Shown here: one piece after another, positions 54,414-63,005 of the stretch
How positions within the stretch are numbered: the stretch's first letter is position 1
Layout of the letters: each line of letters begins with the position of its first letter
NCBI GenBank assembly: GCA_946414395.1
Contig: CAMKOE010000002.1
Coordinates: 85,301-149,300 of the forward strand
Reading direction: 5' to 3'
Source of the DNA: an uncultured Porphyromonadaceae bacterium
GTDB lineage: Bacteria; Bacteroidota; Bacteroidia; Bacteroidales; Muribaculaceae
Length of the DNA: 64,000 bases
Notes under the pieces: generated by a model
Databases searched by the model: none
Told to the model about the DNA's origin: nothing
Seen by the model: the letters and a program-made list of their open reading frames with translations, nothing else
Translations under genes and position numbers: made by a program

Positions 54414-57062
54414 ATGGGTCAAGGAGCATTGTTTTATAGAGCAGATCTTCATATCCATTCTTACGGGAATGGTATGGGTTCTTTTGATGTGAATGATACT
54501 TGTAATACACCTAATGCCATTGTAGATACAGCAATAGCAAAAGGATTAAAAATGATTAGCATTACTGACCATAATGAAATAGTGAATAGTATTGTCGCTG
54601 TTCAGTATGCTAATGGGAAAGATATATTAGTTATTCCTGGAATTGAGATTAGTACTACGCAGGGACATTTGTTATTATATTTTGAAACGATTGATAAACT
54701 TCGTTCATTCTACGGCAATCTTACTTTCAATGATGAAAAGTCAATATGCAACCAAGGAATTGTGGAATGCCTTCAGAAAGCCGAAACCTATGATGGTATA
54801 GGTGTGTTGGCTCACATTACACTTGATTCTGGCTTTGAGAAAACGATTCAGCGGTTTGGGCCTCAAATGGAACAGATTTTTAAATGTAAGAATCTAATGG
54901 GGCTTGAAATAACAAGAAAAGAGGAATCATATCTTTATACAGATTCAGATTCAAATCAAGACCACAAGAATCTCCTTGCAATCTGGCGGGATACCAATGA
55001 TAACAAATTACATTGGGATTTTGCCAAATTAATGTCTTCGGATTCTCATGAATTGTCCAAACTTGGAAGCAACGCTGATGGGAACAACCGTTTGACTCGC
55101 TTCAAGATGTCGGAGTTGTCTTTCAGATCGTTTAGGAATGCGCTATTGAGTAGTGAATCAAGAGTACGGTTGGAAGATGAGATTCCAAAACAGAGACCAG
55201 TTCTTAAACATATTAAAATTGAGGGAGAACTCCTTAATGGCATTGATATAGAGCTTAGTCCTAATCTAACTTGTATTATAGGTAGTCGTGGTGCAGGAAA
55301 GTCCACATTACTGGAGTCTATAAGAGAAGTTACAGGAAACCACACTTCATCACGCTTATGTGATTCTGAGGTGTGGCCTCAAATTATCACTCTTGATTAT
55401 GTTGATGAAGTTGGTCAGCAGATAACACTACAAAGAGAAAAGAACGGAAATGTCATAAACCGGACAGACTCAATAAATGGCATCACAGAAATACCTATTG
55501 AGAGTTATGGACAAGGTGATACTGCTAATACCATACAACATAGCGAGGATAATCCTCAAGTAATATCTGACTTCTTGGACGGCTTTTTGTCTTTAGGCGT
55601 ACTAAAACAACAAGACGAAGCCTTTCGTGAGCAATTACGTGAGAACCAAAGTGAGATGCGAAAACTGAGAATTAATTTGGCAGCGTTACCTGAAGCTCAA
55701 AAAGCTTTGGAGAATGAACGAAAGAAAATGAAGATTCAGGAAGAATCTAAAGCCGCAGATATTGTTAAGTATCAAAATGCGTTACTTAAAGAGAGAGAGT
55801 TTCGTAGTGAATTAATTAAAGATTTAAATAACCTTGTTAAAACATACTGGGACATACTAAGTGATAAGTCGTTATTTGAAAAAGTAGCTGCAATGACTGA
55901 TGATAGTATAATTATTGGTAAAGACTACTTTTCCGCGGTAAAAGGGCTTGTAGAAGATTTCGGTAGGTTGGTGAATACAAAATCTATAGAATTAAAAAGC
56001 TCTTTGAATGAAAAAATAAATGCTCTGAAAGAGCAACTGACTTTATGGCAACAAAAAGAAACTGAAATTCAGACAAAAATTGATCAAAAGAAAAATGAAC
56101 TAACACAGCAAGGCATTCCTTTTGATCTTGGGAAAATCAATCAGATTGCCAAAGATATTTTGGACTATGACAAAAAGGTTAAAAAGCTATTAGAAGACAA
56201 AAAGAGACTTTTTGAACTTACAAATACAAGGAGGACTTTGATATTACAACGGCAAGACAACAAGAAGGAGATTACGCGCCGACACAAGTCATTTGCTCTT
56301 AAAATCAATAATGACTTAAAAAACTCGGTTGACGATTTCTCAATAAATGTGAAGTATTATGATGATTTGTATTCACCAGAATTCGAATCAACACTTAAAG
56401 AACTAATGGGATGGAGAACGTCTCAAGTGCCTAAAGCAAAAATCATTGCAAGAAACATAAGCATCTATGATTTTGTGAATGCTGTTAAAACAAAGAATAA
56501 GAGCTTATTACGTGCTATAGCATTTAATGGTTCACAATTGTTGAATGAAGAAGAAATAGATAATATATTGTTTAAACTTAACGACAGCCATCAATATGAG
56601 GAAATTGAGAGTGTTGTGTATGATGACTTACCACAGATAACGGTAACCAAGCATATCGAAGTAGCTGGTATAAGAACACCTGTGGTAAAAAGGATATCGC
56701 AATTATCTTTAGGTCAGCAGCAATCGGTATTACTAGGGATACTGCTTCTTTCGGATAGTACCCGACCGCTATTAATAGACCAACCAGAAGATAATCTTGA
56801 CAGTGAATTTATTTATAAGACAATTGTTGCGACTTTACGGAAGATAAAAGAGCATAGGCAGGTTATCATTGTTACACACAACCCTAATATCGCCGTTTTG
56901 GGAGATGCAGAATTGATAGTACCACTTAAAAGCACTAATAATAAATCAATGATTATGTCTTCTGGATCAATAGACAATATTGATACCGTTAAGCTTTGTT
57001 GCCAAATATTGGAAGGAGGAGAGTCTGCATTTGAACAAAGAAAGAAGATATATGGATTTTGA
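54414..57062 (+). CDS. PHP-domain plus SMC-like ATPase (TrlF-like)
   Basis: 882 aa from the ATG at 54414. The PHP phosphoesterase domain (about 1-230) has DLHIHSYG near residue 11, ITDHNE near 46, IPGIEIS near 75 and SSDSHE near 205. The ABC/SMC ATPase follows: Walker A GSRGAGKST near 295, a long coiled coil (about 400-640), signature SLGQQQS near 765 and Walker B LLIDQPEDNLDSEF near 785. The layout is that of TrlF-like ATPases linked to conflict systems. With SatD and DUF3307 it forms a three-gene unit at the right end of the element, perhaps related to the Menshen defence system (from memory). Confidence 0.87.
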   Translation: MGQGALFYRADLHIHSYGNGMGSFDVNDTCNTPNAIVDTAIAKGLKMISITDHNEIVNSIVAVQYANGKDILVIPGIEISTTQGHLLLYFETIDKLRSFYGNLTFNDEKSICNQGIVECLQKAETYDGIGVLAHITLDSGFEKTIQRFGPQMEQIFKCKNLMGLEITRKEESYLYTDSDSNQDHKNLLAIWRDTNDNKLHWDFAKLMSSDSHELSKLGSNADGNNRLTRFKMSELSFRSFRNALLSSESRVRLEDEIPKQRPVLKHIKIEGELLNGIDIELSPNLTCIIGSRGAGKSTLLESIREVTGNHTSSRLCDSEVWPQIITLDYVDEVGQQITLQREKNGNVINRTDSINGITEIPIESYGQGDTANTIQHSEDNPQVISDFLDGFLSLGVLKQQDEAFREQLRENQSEMRKLRINLAALPEAQKALENERKKMKIQEESKAADIVKYQNALLKEREFRSELIKDLNNLVKTYWDILSDKSLFEKVAAMTDDSIIIGKDYFSAVKGLVEDFGRLVNTKSIELKSSLNEKINALKEQLTLWQQKETEIQTKIDQKKNELTQQGIPFDLGKINQIAKDILDYDKKVKKLLEDKKRLFELTNTRRTLILQRQDNKKEITRRHKSFALKINNDLKNSVDDFSINVKYYDDLYSPEFESTLKELMGWRTSQVPKAKIIARNISIYDFVNAVKTKNKSLLRAIAFNGSQLLNEEEIDNILFKLNDSHQYEEIESVVYDDLPQITVTKHIEVAGIRTPVVKRISQLSLGQQQSVLLGILLLSDSTRPLLIDQPEDNLDSEFIYKTIVATLRKIKEHRQVIIVTHNPNIAVLGDAELIVPLKSTNNKSMIMSSGSIDNIDTVKLCCQILEGGESAFEQRKKIYGF

Positions 57063-57244
57063 TGTGGCTGATTTCTTATTTTAGCCGTAAGAGCATGTAA
57101 TTGCCGGATGAATCTACCTGACGTTACGGAAAGTTAAAAACGTTAAATCTTTACCGTTTTTACGCTCAATAGAATCCACGCAATCACTTTTCTACCGTTT
57201 TAATAAAAATAAATTGGAACACAATAAGTTACAAATACGCCGAA

Positions 57245-57248
57245 TGTA
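57245..57248. other. Right attachment junction (attR core TGTA)
   Basis: The host BspA frame resumes here; TGTA is shared with 29769-29772. The 180 bp inside the element before this point (57063-57244) hold AT-rich sequence with repeated TACCGTTTT-like words that could be integrase arm sites. Confidence 0.6.
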
Positions 57249-57353
57249 CTTCCCTCTCCAGCATCGACATACCCAACTCTGTCACAAACATCGACGGCTG
57301 GGCGTTCCTGGGCTGCTCTGGCCTAGCCTCCATCTCAGTAGTTAGCGATAATC

Positions 57354-57459
57354 CAAAGTACGATTCTCGCAACAACTGCAATGCCATTATCGAAACGGCA
57401 ACCAATACATTAATTGCTGGTTGCAAAAACACGACTATCCCTAACTCCGTCACTTCCAT
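57354..57459 (+). repeat. 106-bp direct repeat, right copy
   Basis: Identical by eye to 29572-29677 across the mobile element. Confidence 0.8.
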
Positions 57460-58101
57460 TGGTGACATGGCGTTCGGTGGCTCCGGCCTAACCACCATCA
57501 GCATCCCCAACTCCGTCACTTCCATCGGCTCTTCTGCGTTCTCTGGCTGCTCCAGCCTAACCTCCATCTCAGTAGTTAGCGATAATCCAAAGTACGATTC
57601 TCGCAACAACTGCAATGCTATTATCGAAACGACAACCAATACATTAATTGCTGGTTGCATGAACACGACCATCCCTAAATCCGTCACTTCCATCAACGAG
57701 GAGTTCCTGGATTGTCCTTCTTTAAAAGACGTCTATTGCTACGCAACCACTCCCCCTAGATGCGAGAACTCTTGTTATATCAACTATTCCGCGACACTCC
57801 ATGTGCCAGCGGCGTCATTAGCAGCTTATCATAAAGCCCCCGTTTGGAGCAAGTTCAAGAAGATTGTGGGGGATGCCGACGCTACCAACGGGTATCGCAA
57901 CCAGTCGCAATAGTGTTGAAACCCAGCCGGGTGAATAAATCGAATTGCCGGCCACCGTTACCCCCGCTAACGAATCACACATAATAACTACACAAACATC
58001 TGTAATTCAATAAAATAACTATTACAACTATCTTGGTTGTCTTTGTTAAGTGACTACCAAAATGAAGATTGTGTATCTTGTATTTCTTGTTTTCGTTATA
58101 T

Positions 58102-58125
58102 AAAAAAGGACGACGGTTGTCGTCC
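58102..58125 (-). terminator. Intrinsic terminator of the tRNA-Ser gene
   Basis: GGACGAC / GTCGTCC with a 4-nt loop; the minus strand runs into TTTTTT (complement of 58102-58107). It is also a possible terminator for the plus strand (TTTTT at 58126-58130). Confidence 0.8.
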
Positions 58126-58129
58126 TTTT

Positions 58130-58220
58130 TGGCGGAGTGACCGAGATTCGAACTCGGGATACGCTTTTGACGTATACACGCTTTCCAGGCGTGCCTCTTC
58201 AGCCACTCGAGCATCACTCC
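58130..58220 (-). tRNA. tRNA-Ser (anticodon GGA)
   Basis: On the minus strand GGAGTGA pairs with TCACTCC as acceptor stem, followed by discriminator G and an encoded CCA. The anticodon arm is CACGC-CTGGAAA-GCGTG, giving anticodon GGA, which reads UCC and UCU. The long variable arm (TATACGTCAAAAGCGTAT) and the T arm GAGTTCGAATCTC fit tRNA-Ser. Confidence 0.95.
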
Positions 58221-58236
58221 TGTCGCTAAATGCGGG

Positions 58237-58245
58237 GCAAAGGTA
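58237..58245 (-). promoter_or_regulatory. -7 promoter box of tRNA-Ser
   Basis: The minus strand reads TACCTTTGC 17 bp before the tRNA 5' end. Confidence 0.65.
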
Positions 58246-58288
58246 ATACAATTTGCTGGATATTTGCAATTTTTTGTGGTTTTTTTGT

Positions 58289-58296
58289 TATTTTTG
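58289..58296 (+). promoter_or_regulatory. -7 box almost touching the helicase start codon
   Basis: TATTTTTG ends 5 bp before the ATG at 58302, predicting a leaderless or nearly leaderless mRNA. It is divergent from tRNA-Ser. Confidence 0.45.
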
Positions 58297-58301
58297 TCCC
58301 C

Positions 58302-59768
58302 ATGAATAACGATGGGCGACTGCAAAACTTCAATAACACCGGTGGTGCCGACCGTCAGGATCCACGCGTGAAGCAACTGGCTGTGGATGTGCTGCGGTGG
58401 CTCCCCTATGACCCGAACGACGACCAGATGATGGTCATCGTGGCGCTGGCCCATTTCCTGCTATATGCCCCGGAGCGGTCGGTATTTATCCTGGGCGGAT
58501 ATGCCGGCACGGGCAAGACGTCGCTCACGGGCGCCATCGTCAAGGCACTCAACCAGCAGGGGCTCAAGTCGGTGCTCATGGCGCCGACGGGCAGGGCGGC
58601 ACACATCTTCAGCGACTACTCGGGCCATCCCGCCTATACCATCCACCGCAAGATTTACCGCCAGCAGGGCTATGGTGTGGACGCCTTTGGCCTGGCGGAC
58701 AACAAGCACACCAACACGGTGTTTATCGTCGATGAGGCGTCGATGATCAGCAATGCCAGCGACGGGTCGATGTTTGGCAGCGGACGGCTGCTGGAGGATC
58801 TCATCGGATATGTGTACAATGGCTTGGGTTGCAAACTGGTGCTCATGGGCGACAACGCGCAGTTGCCACCCGTGGGGCAACTGGTGAGTCCTGCCCTGGA
58901 TGACGAGATCCTGCGGTCGCTGGGATTGACGACCTATGGCGTGTTCCTGCGCCAGATTGCACGCCAGGCCGAGGAGAGCGGCATCCTGCACAACGCCACG
59001 CTGCTGCGTCAAGCCATGGAGGACGGCATGCTGGGCAGGCCGCGGCTGGACCTCGACGGCATGGAGGACATCGGCACGGTATCGAGCGAGTTTCTGCTGG
59101 AGACCATCAGCGACTGCTATGACCGCGACGGCATGGGCGAGACCATTATCGTGACCCGCAGCAACAAGCGCGCAACATTATATAATATGGGAGTGCGCAA
59201 CAGCATCCTTTACCGCGAGGACCTGCTCGTGAACGACGACATGCTGCTCGTGGCCAAGAACAATTACTACTGGGCCAAGGAATATGACGAGATGGACTTT
59301 ATCGCCAACGGTGACGTGTGCCGCGTCAAGCGCGTGTGGGGCGACATCGAGCACCGGTATGGCCTGCGCTTTGCCAACGTGACCGTCGAATTTCCCGACC
59401 ATGGCAACATCGAGATGGATTGCAAGATCATAGTCGATTGCCTGTTGAGCGAAACACCGGCGCTCAACCGCGAGCAGGGTGACCGCCTGTTCAACGAGGT
59501 CTATAACGAGTTGGCCGGGGACAAGCGGGAACGCTACAAGCAGTTGAAGGAGCATCCCTACTTCAACGCGCTGCAGGTCAAGTATGCCTATGCCGTGACG
59601 TGTCACAAGGCCCAGGGCGGGCAGTGGCGCAACGTGTTCATCGACATGGGTGGCATCATGCCCGAGGCGATGCAGTCGATGGACTTTTACCGATGGTTCT
59701 ACACTGCCATGACACGCGCGAGAGACCGCGTTTATCTCATCAACTGGGTCGTGGACAGTGACAATTGA
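58302..59768 (+). CDS. RecD-like ATP-dependent DNA helicase
   Basis: 488 aa from the ATG at 58302; the open frame upstream to 58230 would cross the tRNA promoter. Superfamily 1 motifs are present: Walker A GGYAGTGKTSL near residue 65, motif II FIVDEASMI near 144, motif III GDNAQLPPVG near 185, and motifs V/VI at the end (VTCHKAQGGQW, YTAMTRARDRVYL). It probably acts on DNA ends or stalled forks in repair. It is a stand-alone RecD2-like protein without RecB or RecC nearby. Confidence 0.92.
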   Translation: MNNDGRLQNFNNTGGADRQDPRVKQLAVDVLRWLPYDPNDDQMMVIVALAHFLLYAPERSVFILGGYAGTGKTSLTGAIVKALNQQGLKSVLMAPTGRAAHIFSDYSGHPAYTIHRKIYRQQGYGVDAFGLADNKHTNTVFIVDEASMISNASDGSMFGSGRLLEDLIGYVYNGLGCKLVLMGDNAQLPPVGQLVSPALDDEILRSLGLTTYGVFLRQIARQAEESGILHNATLLRQAMEDGMLGRPRLDLDGMEDIGTVSSEFLLETISDCYDRDGMGETIIVTRSNKRATLYNMGVRNSILYREDLLVNDDMLLVAKNNYYWAKEYDEMDFIANGDVCRVKRVWGDIEHRYGLRFANVTVEFPDHGNIEMDCKIIVDCLLSETPALNREQGDRLFNEVYNELAGDKRERYKQLKEHPYFNALQVKYAYAVTCHKAQGGQWRNVFIDMGGIMPEAMQSMDFYRWFYTAMTRARDRVYLINWVVDSDN

Positions 59769-59822
59769 CCGTAATTCTTCTAGAAAGTGAGGCACAAGTG
59801 CGTGCCAGTGAAGTTTTTTTAC

Positions 59823-59831
59823 TACCTTTGC
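59823..59831 (+). promoter_or_regulatory. -7 promoter box of the endonuclease gene
   Basis: TACCTTTGC lies 30 bp before the ATG at 59861. Confidence 0.65.
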
Positions 59832-59860
59832 CCCCACAATCATTCAACATTCAATAAGTT

Positions 59861-61570
59861 ATGAATCACAAGAGTATCTGCCGCATGGTGGCCATGATGG
59901 TTACCATCACGCTATGGACCGCAGCCACGGCCACAATTCCTGCCGGCTACTACGACTCGCTCGAGGGCAAGAGCGGCGAGGCGCTCAAGACAGCCATCCA
60001 TGAGTTGGCAATGCGCCACACGGTGCTGAGTTACAACAGCCTGTGGAACTATTTTCCCGAGACCGACCGCTATCCCGACGATCACAACAAGGTGTGGGAC
60101 ATGTACAGTAACAACAACTACTATTTCACCAACACCTGGAGCATGAACAGGGAGCACTCGCTGCCCAAGAGTTGGTGGGCCATCACCGGCGAGAACTCAA
60201 ACACCGCGCTTTATCCCAGTTATACCGACATCATGCACCTCTACCCTGCTGATGCCGAGGCCAACTACGAGAAGTCTAACTGGCCACTGGGCGAGGTGTC
60301 AACGGTACTGTATGACAACGGAGTCACCAAGGTGGGATATCCCAAGACCGGACAGGGCGGCGGCGCCAGCAAGGTCTTTGAGCCCGACGACCGTTACAAG
60401 GGCGACTTTGCCCGCACCTACTTCTACATGGCATGCACCTACCAGCACTACCGCTGGCGCTACACCTACATGCTCAACAACGACAACTGGAAGTCATTCA
60501 ACAACTGGTCAATCGAACTGCTGTGCCGCTGGGCCCGCAACGATGCCGTCAGTGACAAGGAAACGGATCGTAACGATGCCGTGCAGAAGTGCCAGAACAA
60601 CCGCAACCCCTTTATCGACATCCCGCAGTTGTTTGAATACATCTGGGGTGACCGTCAGGGGCAGGTCTTCTACCTGAGCGAGGCTGGCATCCTCCCCGAC
60701 ACCACGACCTATACCGGAGATCCCGAACTGATCGCGCCCACCCAGAACACGGTGCTTGACTTTGGCGAGGTGGCACTGGGCAAGTCGCTGGATTACACCA
60801 TCTACATCAAGGGGCGTGGCCTGACCAATCCGCTCTCGGTCCAGATCTACCTCTATGACGAGCAGATGTTCAGCATCCCCGTTTCGACAGTGAGCCGCAC
60901 CATGGCCAACAGTGCCGAGGGCTATCCGCTGACCATCACCTACACCCCGACAGCAGTGGGAGAACACACGTCACGCCTGCTGATTCATGACGGCGGCTTG
61001 ACCGGCAGCGTGGGCGTCATGCTCAAGGCGCGCTGTGTAGCAGTGCCCACATTATCCACGCTGGAGGCCCTCGCAGCCACCGACGTCACCAGCGACGGCT
61101 ATATCGCCAACTGGAAGCCGGCCAGCGAGCAGGTGGACTACTATGTGCTGACGCGCACCATCTACAACAAGAACAATAACGGCGAGGTGGTTACCGAGAC
61201 CTTCACCACCGACGATGGCAACACGACAAGTTACCACTTCGGTGACCGCCAGCCTGGCGAGACCCACACCTATAGCGTGCAGTCCTATCGCCTGGGCTAC
61301 ATGAGTGAACCCTCCAACGTCATCACGGTCGATGCCAGCGGCCTGACGGGCATCGAGGCCGACAAGCCCCTGCTGGTACTCACCATGGAAGGCGGCATCC
61401 TCATCAAGTGCAGCGAGAGTGTGGGCCGGGCCGACGTCTATGACCTGTCGGGACGCATCGTGCGCCACATCGACAACCTGACCGACGACATGTTCCTGGC
61501 ATTGCCGCGCGGCATCTATCTGCTGAAGACCTCGACCAGCCGCACTGCCTGGAAGGTGGCTGTGCAGTGA
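59861..61570 (+). CDS. Secreted endonuclease I-type nuclease with a type IX-like tail
   Basis: 569 aa. A signal peptide (about residues 1-25) leads into an endonuclease I domain (about 28-280) with NREHSLPKSWW near 97 and DIMHLYPADAEANYEKSNWP near 124, which hold the catalytic His and metal ligands. A beta-sandwich follows (about 295-400, LDFGEVALGKSLDYTIYIKG), then a fibronectin type III-like domain (about 405-495), and a C-terminus of about 75 residues like a T9SS sorting domain (ADVYDLSGRIVRHI, PRGIYLLKTSTS). It probably degrades extracellular DNA for nutrition. Confidence 0.9.
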   Translation: MNHKSICRMVAMMVTITLWTAATATIPAGYYDSLEGKSGEALKTAIHELAMRHTVLSYNSLWNYFPETDRYPDDHNKVWDMYSNNNYYFTNTWSMNREHSLPKSWWAITGENSNTALYPSYTDIMHLYPADAEANYEKSNWPLGEVSTVLYDNGVTKVGYPKTGQGGGASKVFEPDDRYKGDFARTYFYMACTYQHYRWRYTYMLNNDNWKSFNNWSIELLCRWARNDAVSDKETDRNDAVQKCQNNRNPFIDIPQLFEYIWGDRQGQVFYLSEAGILPDTTTYTGDPELIAPTQNTVLDFGEVALGKSLDYTIYIKGRGLTNPLSVQIYLYDEQMFSIPVSTVSRTMANSAEGYPLTITYTPTAVGEHTSRLLIHDGGLTGSVGVMLKARCVAVPTLSTLEALAATDVTSDGYIANWKPASEQVDYYVLTRTIYNKNNNGEVVTETFTTDDGNTTSYHFGDRQPGETHTYSVQSYRLGYMSEPSNVITVDASGLTGIEADKPLLVLTMEGGILIKCSESVGRADVYDLSGRIVRHIDNLTDDMFLALPRGIYLLKTSTSRTAWKVAVQ

Positions 61571-61598
61571 CACTCGATCGAGATAATCAAGAAATTGA

Positions 61599-61632
61599 AA
61601 CAAGCGGCTGACCGAATGGTCAACCGCTTGTT
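61599..61632. terminator. Bidirectional terminator between convergent genes
   Basis: AACAAGCGGCTGACC and GGTCAACCGCTTGTT form a 15-bp stem with one mismatch and a 4-nt loop, between the nuclease gene and the oxidoreductase operon. Confidence 0.75.
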
Positions 61633-61660
61633 CTTTAGTCAATTGAAACCTGTTGTAAGG

Positions 61661-62200
61661 TTATTCCTTGATGAGGTTTCCACCTTCCTTCAGAGCCTCC
61701 TCGTTGAGGGGGATGAGGTGCCAGTGACGCTCGGGAAGGGTCTTCTTCAAGGCCTTGAGGACGCTATCGATGGTCACCATGGGGCGAACCTTGAGCATCG
61801 AACCCAGGACGATCATGTTGAAGGTCTTGGAGTTCTTCATCTCGATAGACTTCTCGGTTGCATCGATAGGATAAATCTTGATGTCGGTGCGGGTGGGTTT
61901 CTTGTGGATGCCATAGGTGTCATACATCAGGATGCCACCGGGCTTTACCTTGCTCTCAAACTTGTCGAGAGACTGCTGGTTGAGCACAACCACTACATCA
62001 TAGGTGTTCAAGACAGGCGAACTGATGCGCTCATCGCTCACGATAACGGTAACGTTGGCGGTACCACCGCGCTGTTCGGGACCGTAAGAGGGGAGCCAGC
62101 ACACTTCCTTGTCTTCCATCAGGCCAGAGTAGGCAAGAATCTTACCCATTGACAATACACCCTGTCCGCCGAAACCGGCAATAACTATTTCGTTAATCAT
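61661..62200 (-). CDS. 2-oxoacid:ferredoxin oxidoreductase, gamma subunit
   Basis: 179 aa. The start EIVIAGFGGQGVLSMGKIL and PSYGPEQRGGTANVTVIVSD near residue 40 are typical of the gamma subunit (KorC/VorC type). With the alpha and beta subunits it oxidatively decarboxylates a 2-oxoacid to an acyl-CoA and reduces ferredoxin. It is last in the operon, 18 bp after the beta gene. Confidence 0.92.
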   Translation of the reverse strand: MINEIVIAGFGGQGVLSMGKILAYSGLMEDKEVCWLPSYGPEQRGGTANVTVIVSDERISSPVLNTYDVVVVLNQQSLDKFESKVKPGGILMYDTYGIHKKPTRTDIKIYPIDATEKSIEMKNSKTFNMIVLGSMLKVRPMVTIDSVLKALKKTLPERHWHLIPLNEEALKEGGNLIKE

Positions 62201-62218
62201 AATAGTGTCTTCTGTTTT

Positions 62219-62998
62219 TTAGCGTTGAATACCATCTTCCAAGTTCTTCAAGTCTCCGAGGGGATACTTGGCGAACATATTCTCTTCCATCCACTTGTTG
62301 GCCTTCTCGGGAGTGAGTTTCCAACCGGTGTTGCAGGCGCTGACGATCTCGACAACCGAGGTGCCCTTGCAGTTGATGCTGTTCTCAAATGCCTTGCGCA
62401 GGGCGGCTTTGGCCTTGCGTACGTTGGCGGGAGTGTGAACGCTCTGACGGGTCACGTAGCAGGTACCGTCGAGTTGAGCCAGCAGCGGAGTGATGGCCAG
62501 GGGATAACCATTGAGGTCCGGACGGCGGCCGTAGGGGCAGGTAGCGGTCTTCTGGCCCAGCAGGGTCGTGGGAGCCATCTGTCCACCGGTCATACCGTAG
62601 ATAGCATTGTTGATGAAGATAATAGCGATGTTCTCGCCACGGTTGCAAGCGTGAATCGACTCGCAGGTACCGATTGCCGAGAAGTCACCGTCGCCCTGGT
62701 AGGTGAACACCAGGTTCTCGGGCCAGAGGCGCTTAACAGCGGTTGCCAGTGCGGTAGCACGGCCGTGGGGAGCCTCTTCCCAGTCAACGTCGATGTAGTT
62801 GTAGGCAAACACGGCGCAGCCCACGGGCGACACGCCGACGGTCTTTTCAGCAACACCCATTTCCTCGATGACCTGGGCAACGAGTTTGTGTACAACGCCA
62901 TGGCTGCAACCAGGGCAATAGTGCATGTGAACTTGGTTCAGCAGCGCAGGTGCAGAATAAACTTTATTCTCAGGTTTAATGATATCGTTCAGTTCCAT
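62219..62998 (-). CDS. 2-oxoacid:ferredoxin oxidoreductase, beta (TPP-binding) subunit
   Basis: 259 aa. It has HYCPGCSHGVVHKL near residue 27 and the thiamine pyrophosphate region GDGDFSAIGTCESIHA near 100, then NNAIYGMTGGQMAPTT near 128. It binds TPP and iron-sulfur redox partners as part of the complex. It is 7 bp after the alpha subunit gene. The substrate (2-oxoglutarate or branched 2-oxoacids) cannot be fixed from sequence. Confidence 0.92.
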   Translation of the reverse strand: MELNDIIKPENKVYSAPALLNQVHMHYCPGCSHGVVHKLVAQVIEEMGVAEKTVGVSPVGCAVFAYNYIDVDWEEAPHGRATALATAVKRLWPENLVFTYQGDGDFSAIGTCESIHACNRGENIAIIFINNAIYGMTGGQMAPTTLLGQKTATCPYGRRPDLNGYPLAITPLLAQLDGTCYVTRQSVHTPANVRKAKAALRKAFENSINCKGTSVVEIVSACNTGWKLTPEKANKWMEENMFAKYPLGDLKNLEDGIQR

Positions 62999-63005
62999 TG
63001 CGTTA

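Larger units (their letters stand above)
29769..57248. mobile_element. Integrative mobilizable element, about 27.5 kb, inserted in a BspA-type gene
   Basis: The limits are set by the broken BspA frame and the shared TGTA. Contents: tyrosine integrase 1.5 kb from the left end, HTH/excisionase proteins, a MobV relaxase with an oriT-like region, and defence-like cargo. No type IV secretion, coupling protein or conjugation genes are seen, so transfer would need a helper element. Base composition is AT-richer than the host on both sides. Other insertions lie inside it (an IS4-family element). Confidence 0.88.
57245..57913 (+). pseudogene. BspA-type LRR lipoprotein, 3' half
   Basis: 223 codons in frame with the 5' half at 29040-29771. 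It continues the LRR repeats (TSLSSIDIPNSVTNIDGWAF) and ends with the common BspA finish (YCYATTPPRCENSC ... SLAAYHKAPVWSKFKKIVGD). There is no promoter or proper start; an internal ATG at 57467 could yield a fragment. It would be restored by excision of the element. Confidence 0.88.

Noticed and set aside
29769..57248. Self-transmissible conjugative element
   Set aside because: No type IV secretion, coupling protein or tra genes are seen; only a MobV relaxase and oriT-like region, so mobilizable is the supported label.
57467..57913. Separate small LRR gene
   Set aside because: Its ATG is internal; the frame opens further upstream at the element junction and continues the split BspA gene.
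58130..58220. tRNA-Ser as the integration site of the mobile element
   Set aside because: The tRNA is intact and 880 bp outside the element; the broken and restorable BspA frame marks the true junctions.
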